A DNA stretch of 64,000 bases from Drosophila miranda (Eukaryota; Arthropoda; Insecta; Diptera; Drosophilidae): positions 34,345,522 through 34,409,521 of the forward strand of contig NW_022881603.1 of assembly GCF_003369915.1 (NCBI RefSeq), written 5' to 3'. Position numbers and translations under genes: made by a program. The notes below the pieces were generated by a model. The model saw only the letters and a program-made list of their open reading frames with translations. It was not told the DNA's origin and made no database searches. Positions 44,751-56,147 of the stretch are shown in pieces; position 1 is the first letter of the stretch, and each line of letters starts with the position of its first letter.

Positions 44751-46032
44751 AGACTCAGCGCAGGGAATACTCCCAAGAGCATCACTGCCTTAGCGAGAAG
44801 CGGCCAGTGCCAAGGTCAAGTTCTATCCTGAATTTGAACCCGTTCCTAGACCAACATGGGCTCATAAGAGCATGTGGCCGTATCGCAACTTCTACCTTTC
44901 TGAAGTACGACGAACGGCATCCCATTATTCTGCCGTACCGCTGCCGGCTATCCCGCCTTCTCGCGCAATTCACCCACCGGATAACTCTTCATGGCGGGAA
45001 CCAACTAATGGTGCGACTTATCCGATCCAAGTTCTGGATTCCCAAGGTTCAGAAACTCATGAAGGGGGTGGTAAACTCCTGCAAGGTATGCGTCATCCAC
45101 AGACAGAAGTTGCAAGCCCAAATGATGGGTGATCTTCCTACGGAACGAACGTCCTTTTCCAGACCGTTCACGCACACCGGAATTGACTACGCGGGTCCCT
45201 TCCAAATACGGAATTACACAGGCAGAGCGTGCCTGATAACCAAGGGGTATGTGTGTGTGTTCGTGTGTTTTTCCACGAAGGCGATCCATTTGGAGCCCAC
45301 GTCGGATCTCACGACCGAGAAATTTCTTGCAGCCTTCGCTCGTTTCGTCGAGGGTGTCGTCGACGAGGGTGTCCGCAGCGCATTCACTCCGACAATGGCA
45401 AAACTTTCGTTGGTGCCGCCAAGGTGCTTTCCCGTGACTTCCTAGATGCATTCAAGGGCTCGATAACTGATGCGTACAGCCATCACCGGGTTTCGTGGCG
45501 TTTTATCCCACCAGGGGCTCCACACATGGGAGGTCTATGGGAAGCCGGGGTGAAGAGTTTCAAAACTCTCTTTTACAAAGCCACGTCCACTCGGAAGTAC
45601 ACTTTCGAAGAGCTTTCCACGCTTCTCGCAAAGATCGAAGCATGCCTTAATTCCAGGCCGCTCTCGCCGATGTCCGAAGATCCAACTGAGTTGCTGGCCC
45701 TTACTCCCGGGCACTTCCTTACCGGGGGACCCTTGATGTCCACGGCCGAACCCGAAATAAAGGGTGACCTTAAATCAATAATCAATCGATGGCAGCATTT
45801 AAAGGCGATCACCCAACAGTTTTGCCAGCGGTGGAAAGAGGATATGGTTGTCGTCAAAGAAGACAACCTGCCCTCCAATGAATGGCGGCTCGGGAGAGTC
45901 CAGTCCGTGTATCCCGGCGCTGACGACAGAGTCAGTGTGGTAGATATCCTTACTGCCCGCGGGGTCCTTAAAAGGCCTGTTGTAAAGGTCGTTCTCCTCC
46001 CAGTAGAACGCCCTAGTTCCGTCCAACAATAA
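44690..46032 (+). pseudogene. BEL element 2 integrase, copy A, frameshifted
   Basis: Zinc domain HRITLHGGNQLMVRLI...CKVCVIHRQK (HHCC). Catalytic core: TGIDYAGPF (first Asp), IHSDNGKTFVG (second Asp, in the next frame after a shift near 45360), and PHMGGLWEAGVKS (Glu). The C-terminal domain ends RPVVKVVLLPVE, then RPSSVQQ. The shift near 45360 is shared by copy B. Confidence 0.85.
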
Positions 46033-46117
46033 CACGAATGTACCTTCCAAAGCTCCAAGTTTCATTACTAATACTTCTTCGACCACTTTCCTTCCTCCTA
46101 GTTTATCGTATCCAGAC

Positions 46118-47090
46118 ATGGCCCCACGCTCACGCGCCAACCGCACCGGGGAGAGCCGGCATCCACGGGGTAGAGGCACCTACCGTTGCCGAGTCTGCTC
46201 AGGAATACACCCGCTACGGACCTGCCATGTGTTTCTGCGCCTGAGCCCTGAGAAGAGGCTCCGAGCCGTCCTGAGAAACAAATACTGCGCCAACTGCCTG
46301 GCGCACCAGCACTCCGGGAAGGACTGCCTCAGTGGCGGGCTGTGCGGGGTGTGTGGCAAGAACCACCACACGCTACTCCACATCTCCGCGCCTCGCTGTC
46401 CAGCCCGCTCAGCCTCGCGAATACAGTCGACAGCTACATCGGCCCACGCCGGACGCCGCCCTCGTCGCCCAGCCCGTCCAGACCGTCAGCCGACCGGTCG
46501 TAGGAACCGCGACCTCATCGTTTGCGAGTCCAGCGGCTCAAGCTGAGTGCCGTCCCCGTCACCCCGTGAACCGCCCCGTCGTAGGAACCCCGGCGCCCTC
46601 CGTAAGCTCCCTTCTACAACATAGGAGCCTCAATATCCTCCCGACGGCGCTGGTGGTCCTGGATACGGGCTCGAAGGATTTCGAAACGGGCGCGCTCATC
46701 GACCCATGCACGCCGGTGAGCTGCATTGACGACTCATTGGCCTCCGCCTTCAAGATACCCACTACGCGCGTCGGCAACGAGAAGGTGTGCACCGCGGTCA
46801 TTCGTACCAAGACGGGCGACTTCCGACTGGAAGCCATCCTGAAGGTCGAGCCCCGTTTGCGCATCCGCACGCCGATCCGACCTTTGAGTGGTACGATCCG
46901 GGCTCGATTTGACGATCTGAAGCTCGCAGATGCGCAATTCCATCGACCAGCCACCATCTCTCTGGTATTAAGTGACGACGTCTACCCGAAAGTGATCCAA
47001 CCCGGGTTCCTGGCACGCGAGGACGGCCTTCCTGTGGCCCAGAGCACGGTGTTCGGATGGATCGTATCCGGCGCATGCACACAGCCATAG
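46118..47090 (+). pseudogene. BEL element 2 ORF3, copy A: zinc knuckles plus aspartic-protease-like domain
   Basis: Starts MAPRSRANRTGESRHPRG, 86 bp after the pol stop. N-terminal Cys/His modules: CRVCSGIHPLRTC, CANCLAHQHSGKDC and CGVCGKNHHTLLH, the same order as in BEL Gag. After a Pro/Arg-rich linker with a frame change (about 46400-46540), a domain like DUF1758 follows: VVLDTGSKD...GALIDPCTPVSCID and a tail LPVAQSTVFGWIVSGA. It lies where env would be but has no signal peptide or transmembrane segment. Function unknown; a trans-acting second nucleocapsid-protease is a guess. Confidence 0.75.
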
Positions 47091-47101
47091 ACACCGATTG
47101 G

Positions 47102-47228
47102 GCAGCAGACGATTGCCGCGCACTGTGCCAACTTCGTGCGCTCCGGTCTCAACTCGCTCTCGCGCGCTCGGAGGGGCGCTCGGGAGACTTTACGACCCAC
47201 GATCCACCCGGCGCTCAAGTCATCATGG
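47102..47228 (+). repeat. LTR scrap between the two BEL blocks
   Basis: It matches bases about 39188-39314 of the 5' LTR (GCAGCAGACGATTGCC to CATCATGG). It lacks the first ~10 bp and everything after base ~137 of the LTR. It is followed within 5 bp by sequence homologous to 42870 in pol. It marks the tandem junction. Confidence 0.88.
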
Positions 47229-47232
47229 CTAG

Positions 47233-49113
47233 TTCCTCCGAACTACGTCAAGAACGCCAAGCGGGAAATACGTCGTCACGTTACCGTTTCGCGACCCAGA
47301 TCATCTCGGATCAGATCTGGGGTATTCAAGGGCAACCGCGCTGGCCCAGTTCCTAAGAAACGAAAATCGCTTGAAAAGAAACAGTCCCCTACAAGAGCAG
47401 TACGACACCGTGATCCAAGAATACCTAGAGCTTGGACACATGACAGAAGTTCTTCCGACTCATGGGTCCTCAACCTACTACCTGCCGCACCACGCTGTCT
47501 TCAAGCCTGATAGCACCACCACGAAAGTCCGCGTTGTATTTAACGCATCCAGCCCGTCGACTAACGGTATCAGCTTGAATGACCTTCTGCACCCCGGCCC
47601 TGTTCTCCAGTCCGACTTAACCCTTCAGATCCTGAAGTGGCGCTACTACCGGTACGTCTTCAATGCTGACATCACCAAGATGTATCGGCAGATTTGGGTA
47701 GATCCGAAGCACACCCCCTTCCAGCGAATTTTGTTTCGCAACAAGGAGGGCGAGATACGCGACTATGAGTTGCAAACTGTCACCTTTGGAGTCAATTGTG
47801 CTCCCTTTCTCGCCATCCGGGTGTTGCAACAGCTTGCAGACGATGTCCAGTCCCGATTCCCAAGAGCCAGTCACATCATTCGGTCCTGTATGTATGTCGA
47901 CGACGTCCTAGCGGGAGCAGACTCTCCCACTGAGGCTCAACTAGCTATCCGCGAGTTACAGGCCGCCCTGAGTTCTGCCGGGTTTCCACTGAGAAAATGG
48001 ACGTCCAACCACAAGGATATCCTGACTACCATTCCGAATGACCATCTCCTTCACACCGACTTCCTTGAACTCGAGGCAGAACGCACAGCCAAGACTCTCC
48101 GAATTCGCTGGAAGGCGACAACAGACGATTTCTTCTTCGTTCCGCCAGAACTGGCATTTACGGCATCCAATACCAAGCGAGCGGTGCTTTCCCAGATAGC
48201 AAGGTTGTTCGACCCTGCGGGCTGGTTGGCGCCTTTCATTGTCCGGTCAAAGATCTTCATGCAAGAGATCTGGTTGCAAGAAGGGGGATGGGACGAAGAT
48301 CTTCCGACCGAGATGCGTCAGCGCTGGCAGAGTTTTCTGCGGAGCTACTCCGCTCTCGACCAGATCCGCATTCCAAGGTGGATTGGCTCCGAACCAGCTG
48401 TAAGGGTCGAGCATCACGGATTTTGCGATGCGTCCGAAAAGGCGTACGGTGCGGCGATCTACGTACGCATCGAGACTGACCACCTGGTCAAGGTGCAGTT
48501 GCTTACCGCGAAAACACGAGTCGCACCCGTTAAGACTGTATCGCTCCCCCGGTTAGAGCTGTGCGGCGCCGTGCTGCTGTCCGAAATGGCGACGGCTATC
48601 CTGCCAAATATGCCAAGCGCACCTACAACCTGTTACTTCTGGACAGATTCCGCTATAGTCCTGTCCTGGCTGAAAAAGCCTGCTTGCCACTGGACTACCT
48701 TCGTGGCCAACCGAGTGACCAGAATTTCGCAAGCCACCGGGGTCGAGAATTGGGGTCACGTTCCGTCCGCACAAAATCCCGCCGACCTCGCCAGCAGGGG
48801 CGTATCGTTACAGGAGTTCGTCGAGAACCAACTCTGGTGGCACGGACCAGCGTGGTTGCAAGGGCCCCGGCATCAATGGCCAGCCCAAGGCGGGGACGAT
48901 CCCGTGATAACCCTCGAGCAACGTGCTCTGAAGGTTCATTTTGCACCGAGCCCATCCGAAGACTTCCTCGATCGGTTCTCCAATCTGGAGAGAGCCCTGC
49001 GAGTCCGTGCTTATGTCCTTCGCTCACAAAACGCTGCCGGAAGCTGGTCACCGGACAAGAGGACCACCTTGCAAGCGAAGACATTACCGAAGCTGAGCGC
49101 ACTCTTATCCTAG
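47233..49113 (+). pseudogene. BEL element 2 Pol, copy B: RT and RNase H
   Basis: Second copy of 42870-44750, offset 4363. It lacks gag and the protease. It has the same RT (YVDDVLAGAD) and RNase H motifs and the same frame end at 49113. A handful of substitutions separate the copies (for example Arg/Gly after PSTN, Val/Gly before GWDED). Confidence 0.88.
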
Positions 49114-50395
49114 AGACTCAGCGCAGGGAATACTCCCAAGAGCATCACTGCCTTAGCGAGAAGCGGCAAGTGCCAAGGTCAAGTTCTATCCTGAATTTGA
49201 ACCCGTTCCTAGACCAACATGGGCTCATAAGAGCATGTGGCCGTATCGCAACTTCTACCTTTCTGAAGTACGACGAACGGCATCCCATTATTCTGCCGTA
49301 CCGCTGCCGGGTATCCCGCCTTCTCGCGCAATTCACCCACCGGATAACTCTTCATGGCGGGAACCAACTAATGGTGCGACTTATCCGATCCAAGTTCTGG
49401 ATTCCCAAGGTTCAGAAACTCATGAAGGGGGTGGTAAACTCCTGCAAGGTATGCGTCATCCACAGACAGAAGTTGCAAGCCCAAATGATGGGTGATCTTC
49501 CTACGGAACGAACGTCCTTTTCCAGACCGTTCACGCACACCGGAATTGACTACGCGGGTCCCTTCGAAATACGGAATTACACAGGCAGAGCGTGCATGAT
49601 AACCAAGAGGTATGTGTGTGTGTTCGTGTGTTTTTCCACGAAGGCGATCCATTTGGAGCCCACGTCGGATCTCACGACCGAGAAATTTCTTGCAGCCTTC
49701 GCTCGTTTCGTCGAGGGTGTCGTCGACGAGGGTGTCCGCAGCGCATTCACTCCGACAATGGCAAAACTTTCGTTGGTGCCGCCAAGGTGCTTTCCCGTGA
49801 CTTCCTAGATGCATTCAAGGGCTCGATAACTGATGCGTACAGCCATCACCGGGTTTCGTGGCGTTTTATCCCACCAGGAGCTCCACACATGGGAGGTCTA
49901 TGGGAAGCCGGGGTGAAGAGTTTCAAAACTCTCTTTTACAAAGCCACGTCCACTCGGAAGTACACTTTCGAAGAGCTTTCCACGCTTCTCGCAAAGATCG
50001 AAGCATGCCTTAATTCCAGGCCGCTCTCGCCGATGTCCGAAGATCCAACTGAGTTGCTGGCCCTTACTCCCGGGCACTTCCTTACCGGGGGACCCTTGAT
50101 GTCCACGGCCGAACCCGAAATAAAGGGTGACCTTAAATCAATAATCAATCGAAGGCAGCATTTAAAGGCGATCACCCAACAGTTTTGCCAGCGGTGGAAA
50201 GAGGATATGGTTGTCGTCAAAGAAGACAACCTGCCCTCCAATGAATGGCGGCTCGGGAGAGTCCAGTCCGTGTATCCCGGCGCTGACGACAGAGTCCGTG
50301 TGGTAGATATCCTTACTGCCCGCGGGGTCCTTAAAAGGCCTGTTGTAAAGGTCGCTCTCCTCCCAGTAGAACGCCCTAGTTCCGTCCAACAATAA
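49053..50395 (+). pseudogene. BEL element 2 integrase, copy B, frameshifted
   Basis: Second copy of the integrase with the same zinc domain and DDE blocks and the same shift near 49723. Differences include MITKRYVC for LITKGYVC and RQHLKA for WQHLKA. Confidence 0.85.
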
Positions 50396-50480
50396 CGCGA
50401 ATGTACCTTCCAAAGCTCCAAGTTTCATTAATAATACTTCTTCGACCACTTTCCTTCCTCCTAGTTTATCGTATCCAGAC

Positions 50481-51513
50481 ATGGCCCCACGCTCACGCGC
50501 CAACCGCACCGGGGAGAGCCGGCATCCACGAGGTAGAAGCACCTACCGTTGCCGAGTCTGCTCAGGAATACACCCGCTACGGACCTGCCATGTGTTTCCG
50601 CGCCTGAGCCCTGAGAAGAGGCTCCGAGCCGTCCTGAGAAACAAATACTGCGCCAACTGCCTGGCGCACCAGCACTCCGGGAAGGACTGCCTCAGTCCCT
50701 GGCGGGCTGTGCGGGGTGTGTGGCAAGAACCACCACACGCTACTCCACATCTCCGCGCCTCGCTGTCCAGCCCGCTCAGCCTCGCGAATACAGTCGACAG
50801 CTACATCGGCCCACGCCGGACGCCGCCCTCGTCGCCCAGCCCGTCCAGACCTGGCTGCACCGCCGCCATCTACGCCGGCTCACGCCGAACGCCGTCCTCG
50901 TCGGCCCGTCAGCCGACCGGTCGTAGGAACCGCGACCTCATCGTTTGCGAGTCCAGCGGCTCAAGCTGAGTGCCGTCCCCGTCACCCCGTGAACCGCCCC
51001 GTCGTAGGAACCCCGGCGCCCTCCGTAAGCTCCCTTCTACAACATAGGAGCCTCAATATCCTCCCGACGGCGCTGGTGGTCCTGGATACGGGCTCGAAGG
51101 ATTTCGAGACGGGCGCGCTCATCGACCCATGCACGCCGGTGAGCTGCATTGACGACTCATTGGCCTCCGCCTTCAAGATACCCACTACGCGCGTCGGCAA
51201 CGAGAAGGTGTGCACCGCGGTCATTCGTACCAAGACAGGCGCCTTCCGACTGGAAGCCATCCTGTAGGTCGAGCCCCGTTTGCGCATCCGCACGCCGATC
51301 CGACCTTTGAGCGGTACGATCCGGGCTCGATTTGACGATCTGAAGCTCGCAGATGCGCAATTCCATCGACCAGCCACCATCTCTCTGGTCTTAGGCGCCG
51401 ACGTCTACCCGAAAGTGATCCAACCCGGGTTCCTGGCACGCGAGGACGGCCTTCCTGTGGCCCAGAGCACGGTGTTCGGATGGATCGTATCCGGCGCATG
51501 CACACAGCCATAG
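50481..51513 (+). pseudogene. BEL element 2 ORF3, copy B
   Basis: Same zinc modules and protease-like domain as copy A. It carries about 60 bp extra in the Pro/Arg-rich linker (near 50850-50910) and a small indel (CCCT near 50697). A TAG at 51265-51267 lies after LEAIL where copy A has Lys. The protein then continues in frame to SGACTQP. The extra linker DNA looks like a partial duplication of the neighbouring CGCCGGACGCCG-type repeats. Confidence 0.78.
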
Positions 51514-51540
51514 ACACCGATTGGGCTTTGCATCCTGCAG

Positions 51541-51546
51541 GGGGGT

Positions 51547-51597
<51 letters not shown>
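51541..51597 (+). repeat. Long poly-G run before the BEL 3' LTR
   Basis: 57 bases, all G except one T near the start, just upstream of GGAGGATG and the 3' LTR. It occupies the polypurine-tract position. Copy A lacks it (deleted at the junction at 47101). Length this extreme may reflect tract slippage or an assembly/base-calling error. Confidence 0.85.
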
Positions 51598-51598
<1 letters not shown>

Positions 51599-51601
51599 GG
51601 A

Positions 51602-51943
51602 TGTTCAGGCCAGCAGCAGACGATTGCCGCTCACTGTGCCAACTTCGTGCGCTCCGGTCTCAACTCGCTCTCGCGCGCTCGGAGGGGTGCTCGGGAGACT
51701 TTACGACCCACGATCCACCCGGCGCTCAAGCCATCATGGAGCATAGATCGTAAGGCCTAGTTTTAGTTACGTTTCCCACCCCGCTACAAGCTGTCGTCGT
51801 GCACATACGCGCACCTACAGTCCGCATACATATATACCGAAATACAAGGAACATATTTATTGAAACAACTCTGACTTCTTCTTTTGGATATTTTCCCACT
51901 CGTCGCTGTAAAGCCGCTCCGGTGATCCGCCCTCCTACAAACA
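51602..51943 (+). repeat. 3' LTR of BEL element 2
   Basis: 342 bp, TGTTCAGGCC to CTACAAACA, followed by ATAAC and then PIF sequence. It is close to the 5' LTR, which suggests a recent insertion. Confidence 0.92.
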
Positions 51944-52558
51944 ATAACTATAAGGGTTGGTATTCCACAGTCTTGTTTGCCCTAGTGGATTATAGGTATG
52001 CAAATATCTTGCACAAAAATATGTATTTAGCAAGTTGGTTTAATGTCCTAAATTATTTAAATCCGATTCTTTTTAGATACAGATTTACATATGTAAATAT
52101 CGGCTCTGCAGGAAGGTGCAATGACTCGATGATATACCAGAAGTCAAGCCTTGCAAAACATATCGAAGCATCGGCATTACTCCAAGAGAAAGCCAAGGAA
52201 ATAAGCGGAGTAAACGTCCCTGTAATGCTTATCGGGGACTCGGCATTTAGGTTTTCTAAGAAGCTGATGAAACCTTACCCGTTTTCCACAGTCGTCTCTT
52301 TGGAACAGCGCACGTTTAACTACAACCTTTCCAAAGCTAGGCGAGTGGTGGAAAATGCATTTGGGCATTTAAAAGCCAGATTTCGAATAATCGGAAAAGG
52401 TCTTGATAGCCACCACAAAAATAATAGCGCCATAATAATGAGCTGTTGTATTTTACACAATATATTAAATTTGCACAACAGCGCGATTAATGAAAATTGG
52501 GATCTTGCAACAAATGAGCAGCGCGAACAGCCTGATACCAGCAACAGTTCTGCTGACT

Positions 52559-52927
52559 TTAATCAGACAGCAGAACAGATACGATCTGCAATCGCAAAAC
52601 TTCTAATAAGTCGTTCTGGAATTTTGTTTGGGTGCTGATCAAGTCCTGCACTATCTTCTCCTGCTTAACGTCGTGCTCCTCCTTCTTTCTGTGGTGGTCC
52701 TTTTGTTGTTCGAGACGCTCCTGGGCGATCTCTGCCAGCCACGAAATGTCGGTCTTTTTCTTTTTCTTTGGCGGACGCCCAGACAAGGTGCTGGAGCTAC
52801 AAGATCCGTCCAGGTCCATCTCAATAATATCCGAAAAGTACTCATCAGGATCTGCAATGAACACCTTAAATGAAATATATTTTTTTTAGCAATAAATTAA
52901 TAAAACTTACCATGTGCTCTGCTCCAT
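52559..52927 (-). pseudogene. PIF accessory protein, copy 2
   Basis: Same acidic start, KKKKKTD patch and charged helix as copy 1. Here the native C-terminus is present (QNDLLEVLRLQIVSVLLSD, stop 52559). Exon 1 (ATG at 52927) is 11 bp shorter than in copy 1, so splicing to exon 2 is out of frame. Convergent with the transposase, whose stop overlaps this 3' end. Confidence 0.7.
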
Positions 52928-53921
52928 GTTGTTTGCACTCAAGATGCCAAATCAGCGAACTTCAGTTCAGCGCCCTGAATGTGACGGTCAACTGGCGGTA
53001 ATCTGATATCTTGCATATGCCGCAAGATCAGCATTGTCGCTTATGCCAAGTCGGCTTACCGACTGTAGCTTTGTAGCTCTAAGTACATATATTTTGTAGC
53101 TTTGCATTCTTTGGCAATTAAATACTTTTGATTCAGCTTATGACCCAGCTTGCTGGTGGCTCCTAGTTTTAGTTCTGTTCTTATAACGAAAGCTAACGCT
53201 TGTTAATAAACCTTGCTCCGGCAACCAGCCGTAAACACTTTGAATTATTAATTATATACCACTGTACCACAAGGCCAGTGATAAGAGAGACAGTTATCTC
53301 TCCAACATAATCTTCATAAAGGATTCTATACCACGGAACCCGCACGAGGACCACCGCATCAAGCAGCTAAGGCTACTTAATTTACACATGTGAATTTTTG
53401 CGTGGTCCGCGCAAATCTTCAATTTTCTCCTTCCATATGTCAATCAGCAGGCTCTCAAGCGCGGCACTCCATTTCACCCTGCCTCCTGCTGTTGTTCTCT
53501 TGTTTGCTGCATTGTGTAATATTATATATTATAAACAATAAAAAACAAATATATCTATTCAACGTACCACTGGAGGAGTTTTCTGGCACTAAATCCATTT
53601 TATTAATAAGTTTTTCGAAAATTTGGTTGCTGTCCTTCCGAGCTGTTCTGTTGTTGTTTTTGTTTTTTGTTAATTTTGTCACAATCATTGTTTACGTTTT
53701 CGCAGTGAATACCATTTTTCCATTGTGAATGACAATTATTCAGAGTTGCATTTGAAAACCATCGGCTAACTATCGCATAGAAACGTGCGGTTTAGGAACA
53801 TCCAAAATGGATGGTGGACTAACTGGGAAATTTTCGGAACGGCACAACCTTACGGACCATCCCCGAAATGGATGGTGGATGGTCGTCAGTGTGATTAGCC
53901 TATCACATATGTTACTAGGAA

Positions 53922-55887
53922 CTACATGCATTTTGGCGAGAATGCGTTACCACTAAGCAGTCTGTTGATTCTTTTAGCGTCAATGGCTTTAAGCTTAGTT
54001 TTATTTAGGAACCACGGTTTGGATGATGTTGAGGGGAAAAGCGAGCAGTAACCTCGGTGCTTGATACTAGCAAACTCGGCGTATTCTCTCTCCCATTCTG
54101 CTTTTAAGATTCTGTGTATTTCGCACATAGCGTCTTTAAGGTTCCATTTAACCACTGTGTATTTTCCTCGTCTGTGGGCTTCTTTGGCTGCTGCGTCAAC
54201 TGAAGTGTTCTGAGGGATGTTAGCGTGTCCGGGAATGTAGTGAACCTCTACAGTTCTTAGATGTGGATTTTGTTGGATCTTTTCTCTGATTTTGTAGGCG
54301 ATAGAGTTATCCTGAATGTTCTTCGCCAGAATGAGGGCCCCGTTTCTGCTGTCTGTCAGGAGCGCGACACGAGGAAAATTGTACAAAATAGCATGGTCTA
54401 ATGCCTTCTCGATAGCAAGGAGCTCGGCGGACAACGAGGAAAGGGTTTTGTGCGTGTAATAGCTATCTAAAAAACCTGTCCTATCGTGCAGGAAAGCGGC
54501 GCTGGAATGCCCATCTGCGACTGACCCATCCGTGTAATAGATTTCAAAACCACCCTTTGTCAGCTGATCCTTCTTTTCCCCGTGGAGCAGCATGATACCT
54601 GCCTGGTCTATAGCGTGCTTGTTGGGTGCAGAACCCTTGAAAAATTCGAAGTCGGAGCTAATTTTAGTGCAAAATGATGCTGTGTTCTCGAAAAAATCAA
54701 CTCTATCTATTATGCTGCCAAACTCCCGATATGCCTTAGCGTAGCCCGTGTTTAAATCCCTATTTGCTGACACTGTTTCACTTGCTGAGAGATTAAATGC
54801 AAACACCTTAACCAACTCTTTCGCCGCCAGGAACCTCATCCTGTAGTCCGGGGGAAGTTCTCCTGCCATGTGATATATGATAGGAACAGGAATGCAGATT
54901 ATCAGACCCAGCGACTTTCTGAGGTGATGGTTGCAGTGGGATTTGATTTTGGCCAAGGCAGATTTGGACAGGTTGCAGAATGATGAGCACGCGTACTCTA
55001 TCCTACTTCTGACAAATGCCTTGTAAAATATAAGCCCTCTTTTGGGGCTGATACCATAGTGACACCCACTGAGTAATCTGAGAAACGCACAGTTTCTGTT
55101 CGATTCCGAGATGGCCAGATCAATGTGACCAGAGGCTGAGTTGTTTGCTGAGATAGTCCTGCCTAGGTATTTGATCTGCTCCACTTGTCTGATTTCAACT
55201 CCTTGATGCGAGATATTTAGCGCCGCTCTACGATTGTTGAAGTAAATCACTTTAGACTTCACCGGATTGAATGACAGGTTTAGCCTATTGCATTTTTCTT
55301 CGAACTTATCTATACTGTCTTCCAGCACACCTTTCGCAATGGATACGTCTTTATGAAAACAAACTATGAAAAAGTCATCAGCATACTGAAACAGTAAGCA
55401 GTTATGACTGTTAATATCATGTAGTTCGGCTGTGTAAAGGTTAAAAAGGGTTGGGCTGAGACATCTACCCTGGCTAACACCTCTGTTCACCTCTACCTCG
55501 CTTTTGCCCTTTATGAGAATTCGTCTGTTAAGGAAGCTGGAGATCCAAGCCGTGAGGCTTGTATTGAACCGCATATCGCTCATCCTGTGATCGAGTGTGT
55601 CCACTCTTACGCAGTCTAACGCTCTTTGTAAATCTAGGCAAGCTGCGACAACTCCTCGCCTTCAGCGCCAGAACTTTGTTGATAAGGTCGTTGATGCAAA
55701 GAGCCGTGGACCTGTTTCTCCTGAAGGCATAGGACCTGACCGGCAGCAGGTCACAGTTTGCTATGTGCTCGTCCAACTTCAACCTTATCAACCCCTCTAT
55801 GGACTTAAACAGCGTGTTAATCAAACAAATCGGCCTATGGTTTTGGAAGGAAGTAGGGTCTGCATTCTTCTTGGGGATGGGTACCAC
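53922..55887 (-). pseudogene. LINE ORF2 C-terminal part: reverse transcriptase and RNase H
   Basis: Starts in the RT fingers (PIPKKNADPTSFQNHRPICL), shifts frame near 55600, then reads GVSQGRCLSPTLFNLY and catalytic QYADDFFIV. The thigh/connection is followed by RNase H: YYTDGSVADG, ELLAIEKALDHA, TDSRNGA and HYIPGHANIPQN. It ends at a stop at 53922 after AFSPKCM; one base later the frame continues to the knuckle that lies beyond PIF copy 2. Two or more frameshifts make it inactive. Confidence 0.85.
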
Positions 55888-56147
55888 TTTTATCCTGCGC
55901 CAGACTTCAGGGATGCCGCCACTCAGCCATACTTTATTTATAATTTCAAAAATGTCTTGTTTTTCCCACTTGGTAGCTTTTGAAGCATCCTGAACGAGAT
56001 GCCATCAGGGCCTCTAGCCGAATTGGGGTTCCTGGTTTTTAGGAAGGCCAGGAATTCTTCCAGTTCCAGGGGTTCCGGGTCGTCTGGTCCTAACAAAGGG
56101 GCAGGAATTTTCTTAGGGGCCTACTGTTTGACGTGGATGGGGTTACT

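Larger units (their letters stand above)
39173..51948 (+). mobile_element. BEL/Pao element 2, tandem composite, with ATAAC target duplication
   Basis: The element is 39178-51943 (12.8 kb), LTRs 345 and 342 bp, flanked by ATAAC (39173-39177, 51944-51948). Order: LTR, leader, gag, protease, RT/RNase H, integrase, ORF3, a 127-bp LTR scrap, then a second RT/RNase H, integrase and ORF3, a long G-run, and LTR. Bases 42870-47101 recur at 47233-51464 with an offset of 4363 bp and few differences. This looks like two tandem elements sharing a middle LTR, from which part of that LTR through gag and early pol was deleted. Confidence 0.93.
38955..52638 (+). pseudogene. PIF transposase, copy 2: internal deletion and BEL insertion
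   Basis: Pieces: 38955-39177 (acidic N-terminus MDDEDIAIIS, then a jump near 39001 to the region before the first catalytic Asp, DGCHIEI) and 51944-52638 (after the BEL insertion). The second piece carries MLIGDSAF (second Asp), VVENAFGHLKAR (Glu) and the complete C-terminus ending ILFGC. The helix-turn-helix part present in copy 1 is deleted. Intron positions agree with copy 1. Confidence 0.82.
38788..53905. mobile_element. PIF/Harbinger transposon, copy 2, inserted in the LINE
   Basis: The element is 38791-53902, with ends TAGGCTCTGCACACT and AGTGTGATTAGCCTA (imperfect inverted repeats) flanked by TCA. It is opposite in orientation to copy 1 and nearly identical. It is split by a BEL element at 39178-51943. 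Compared with copy 1 it lacks about 0.7 kb of the transposase N-terminal half near 39001, but keeps the C-terminus that copy 1 lost. The right arm 52928-53735 is noncoding and matches copy 1. Confidence 0.9.

Noticed and set aside
46118-47090. Envelope gene in the BEL element
   Set aside because: The third ORF has zinc modules and a protease-like domain but no signal peptide, furin site or membrane anchor.
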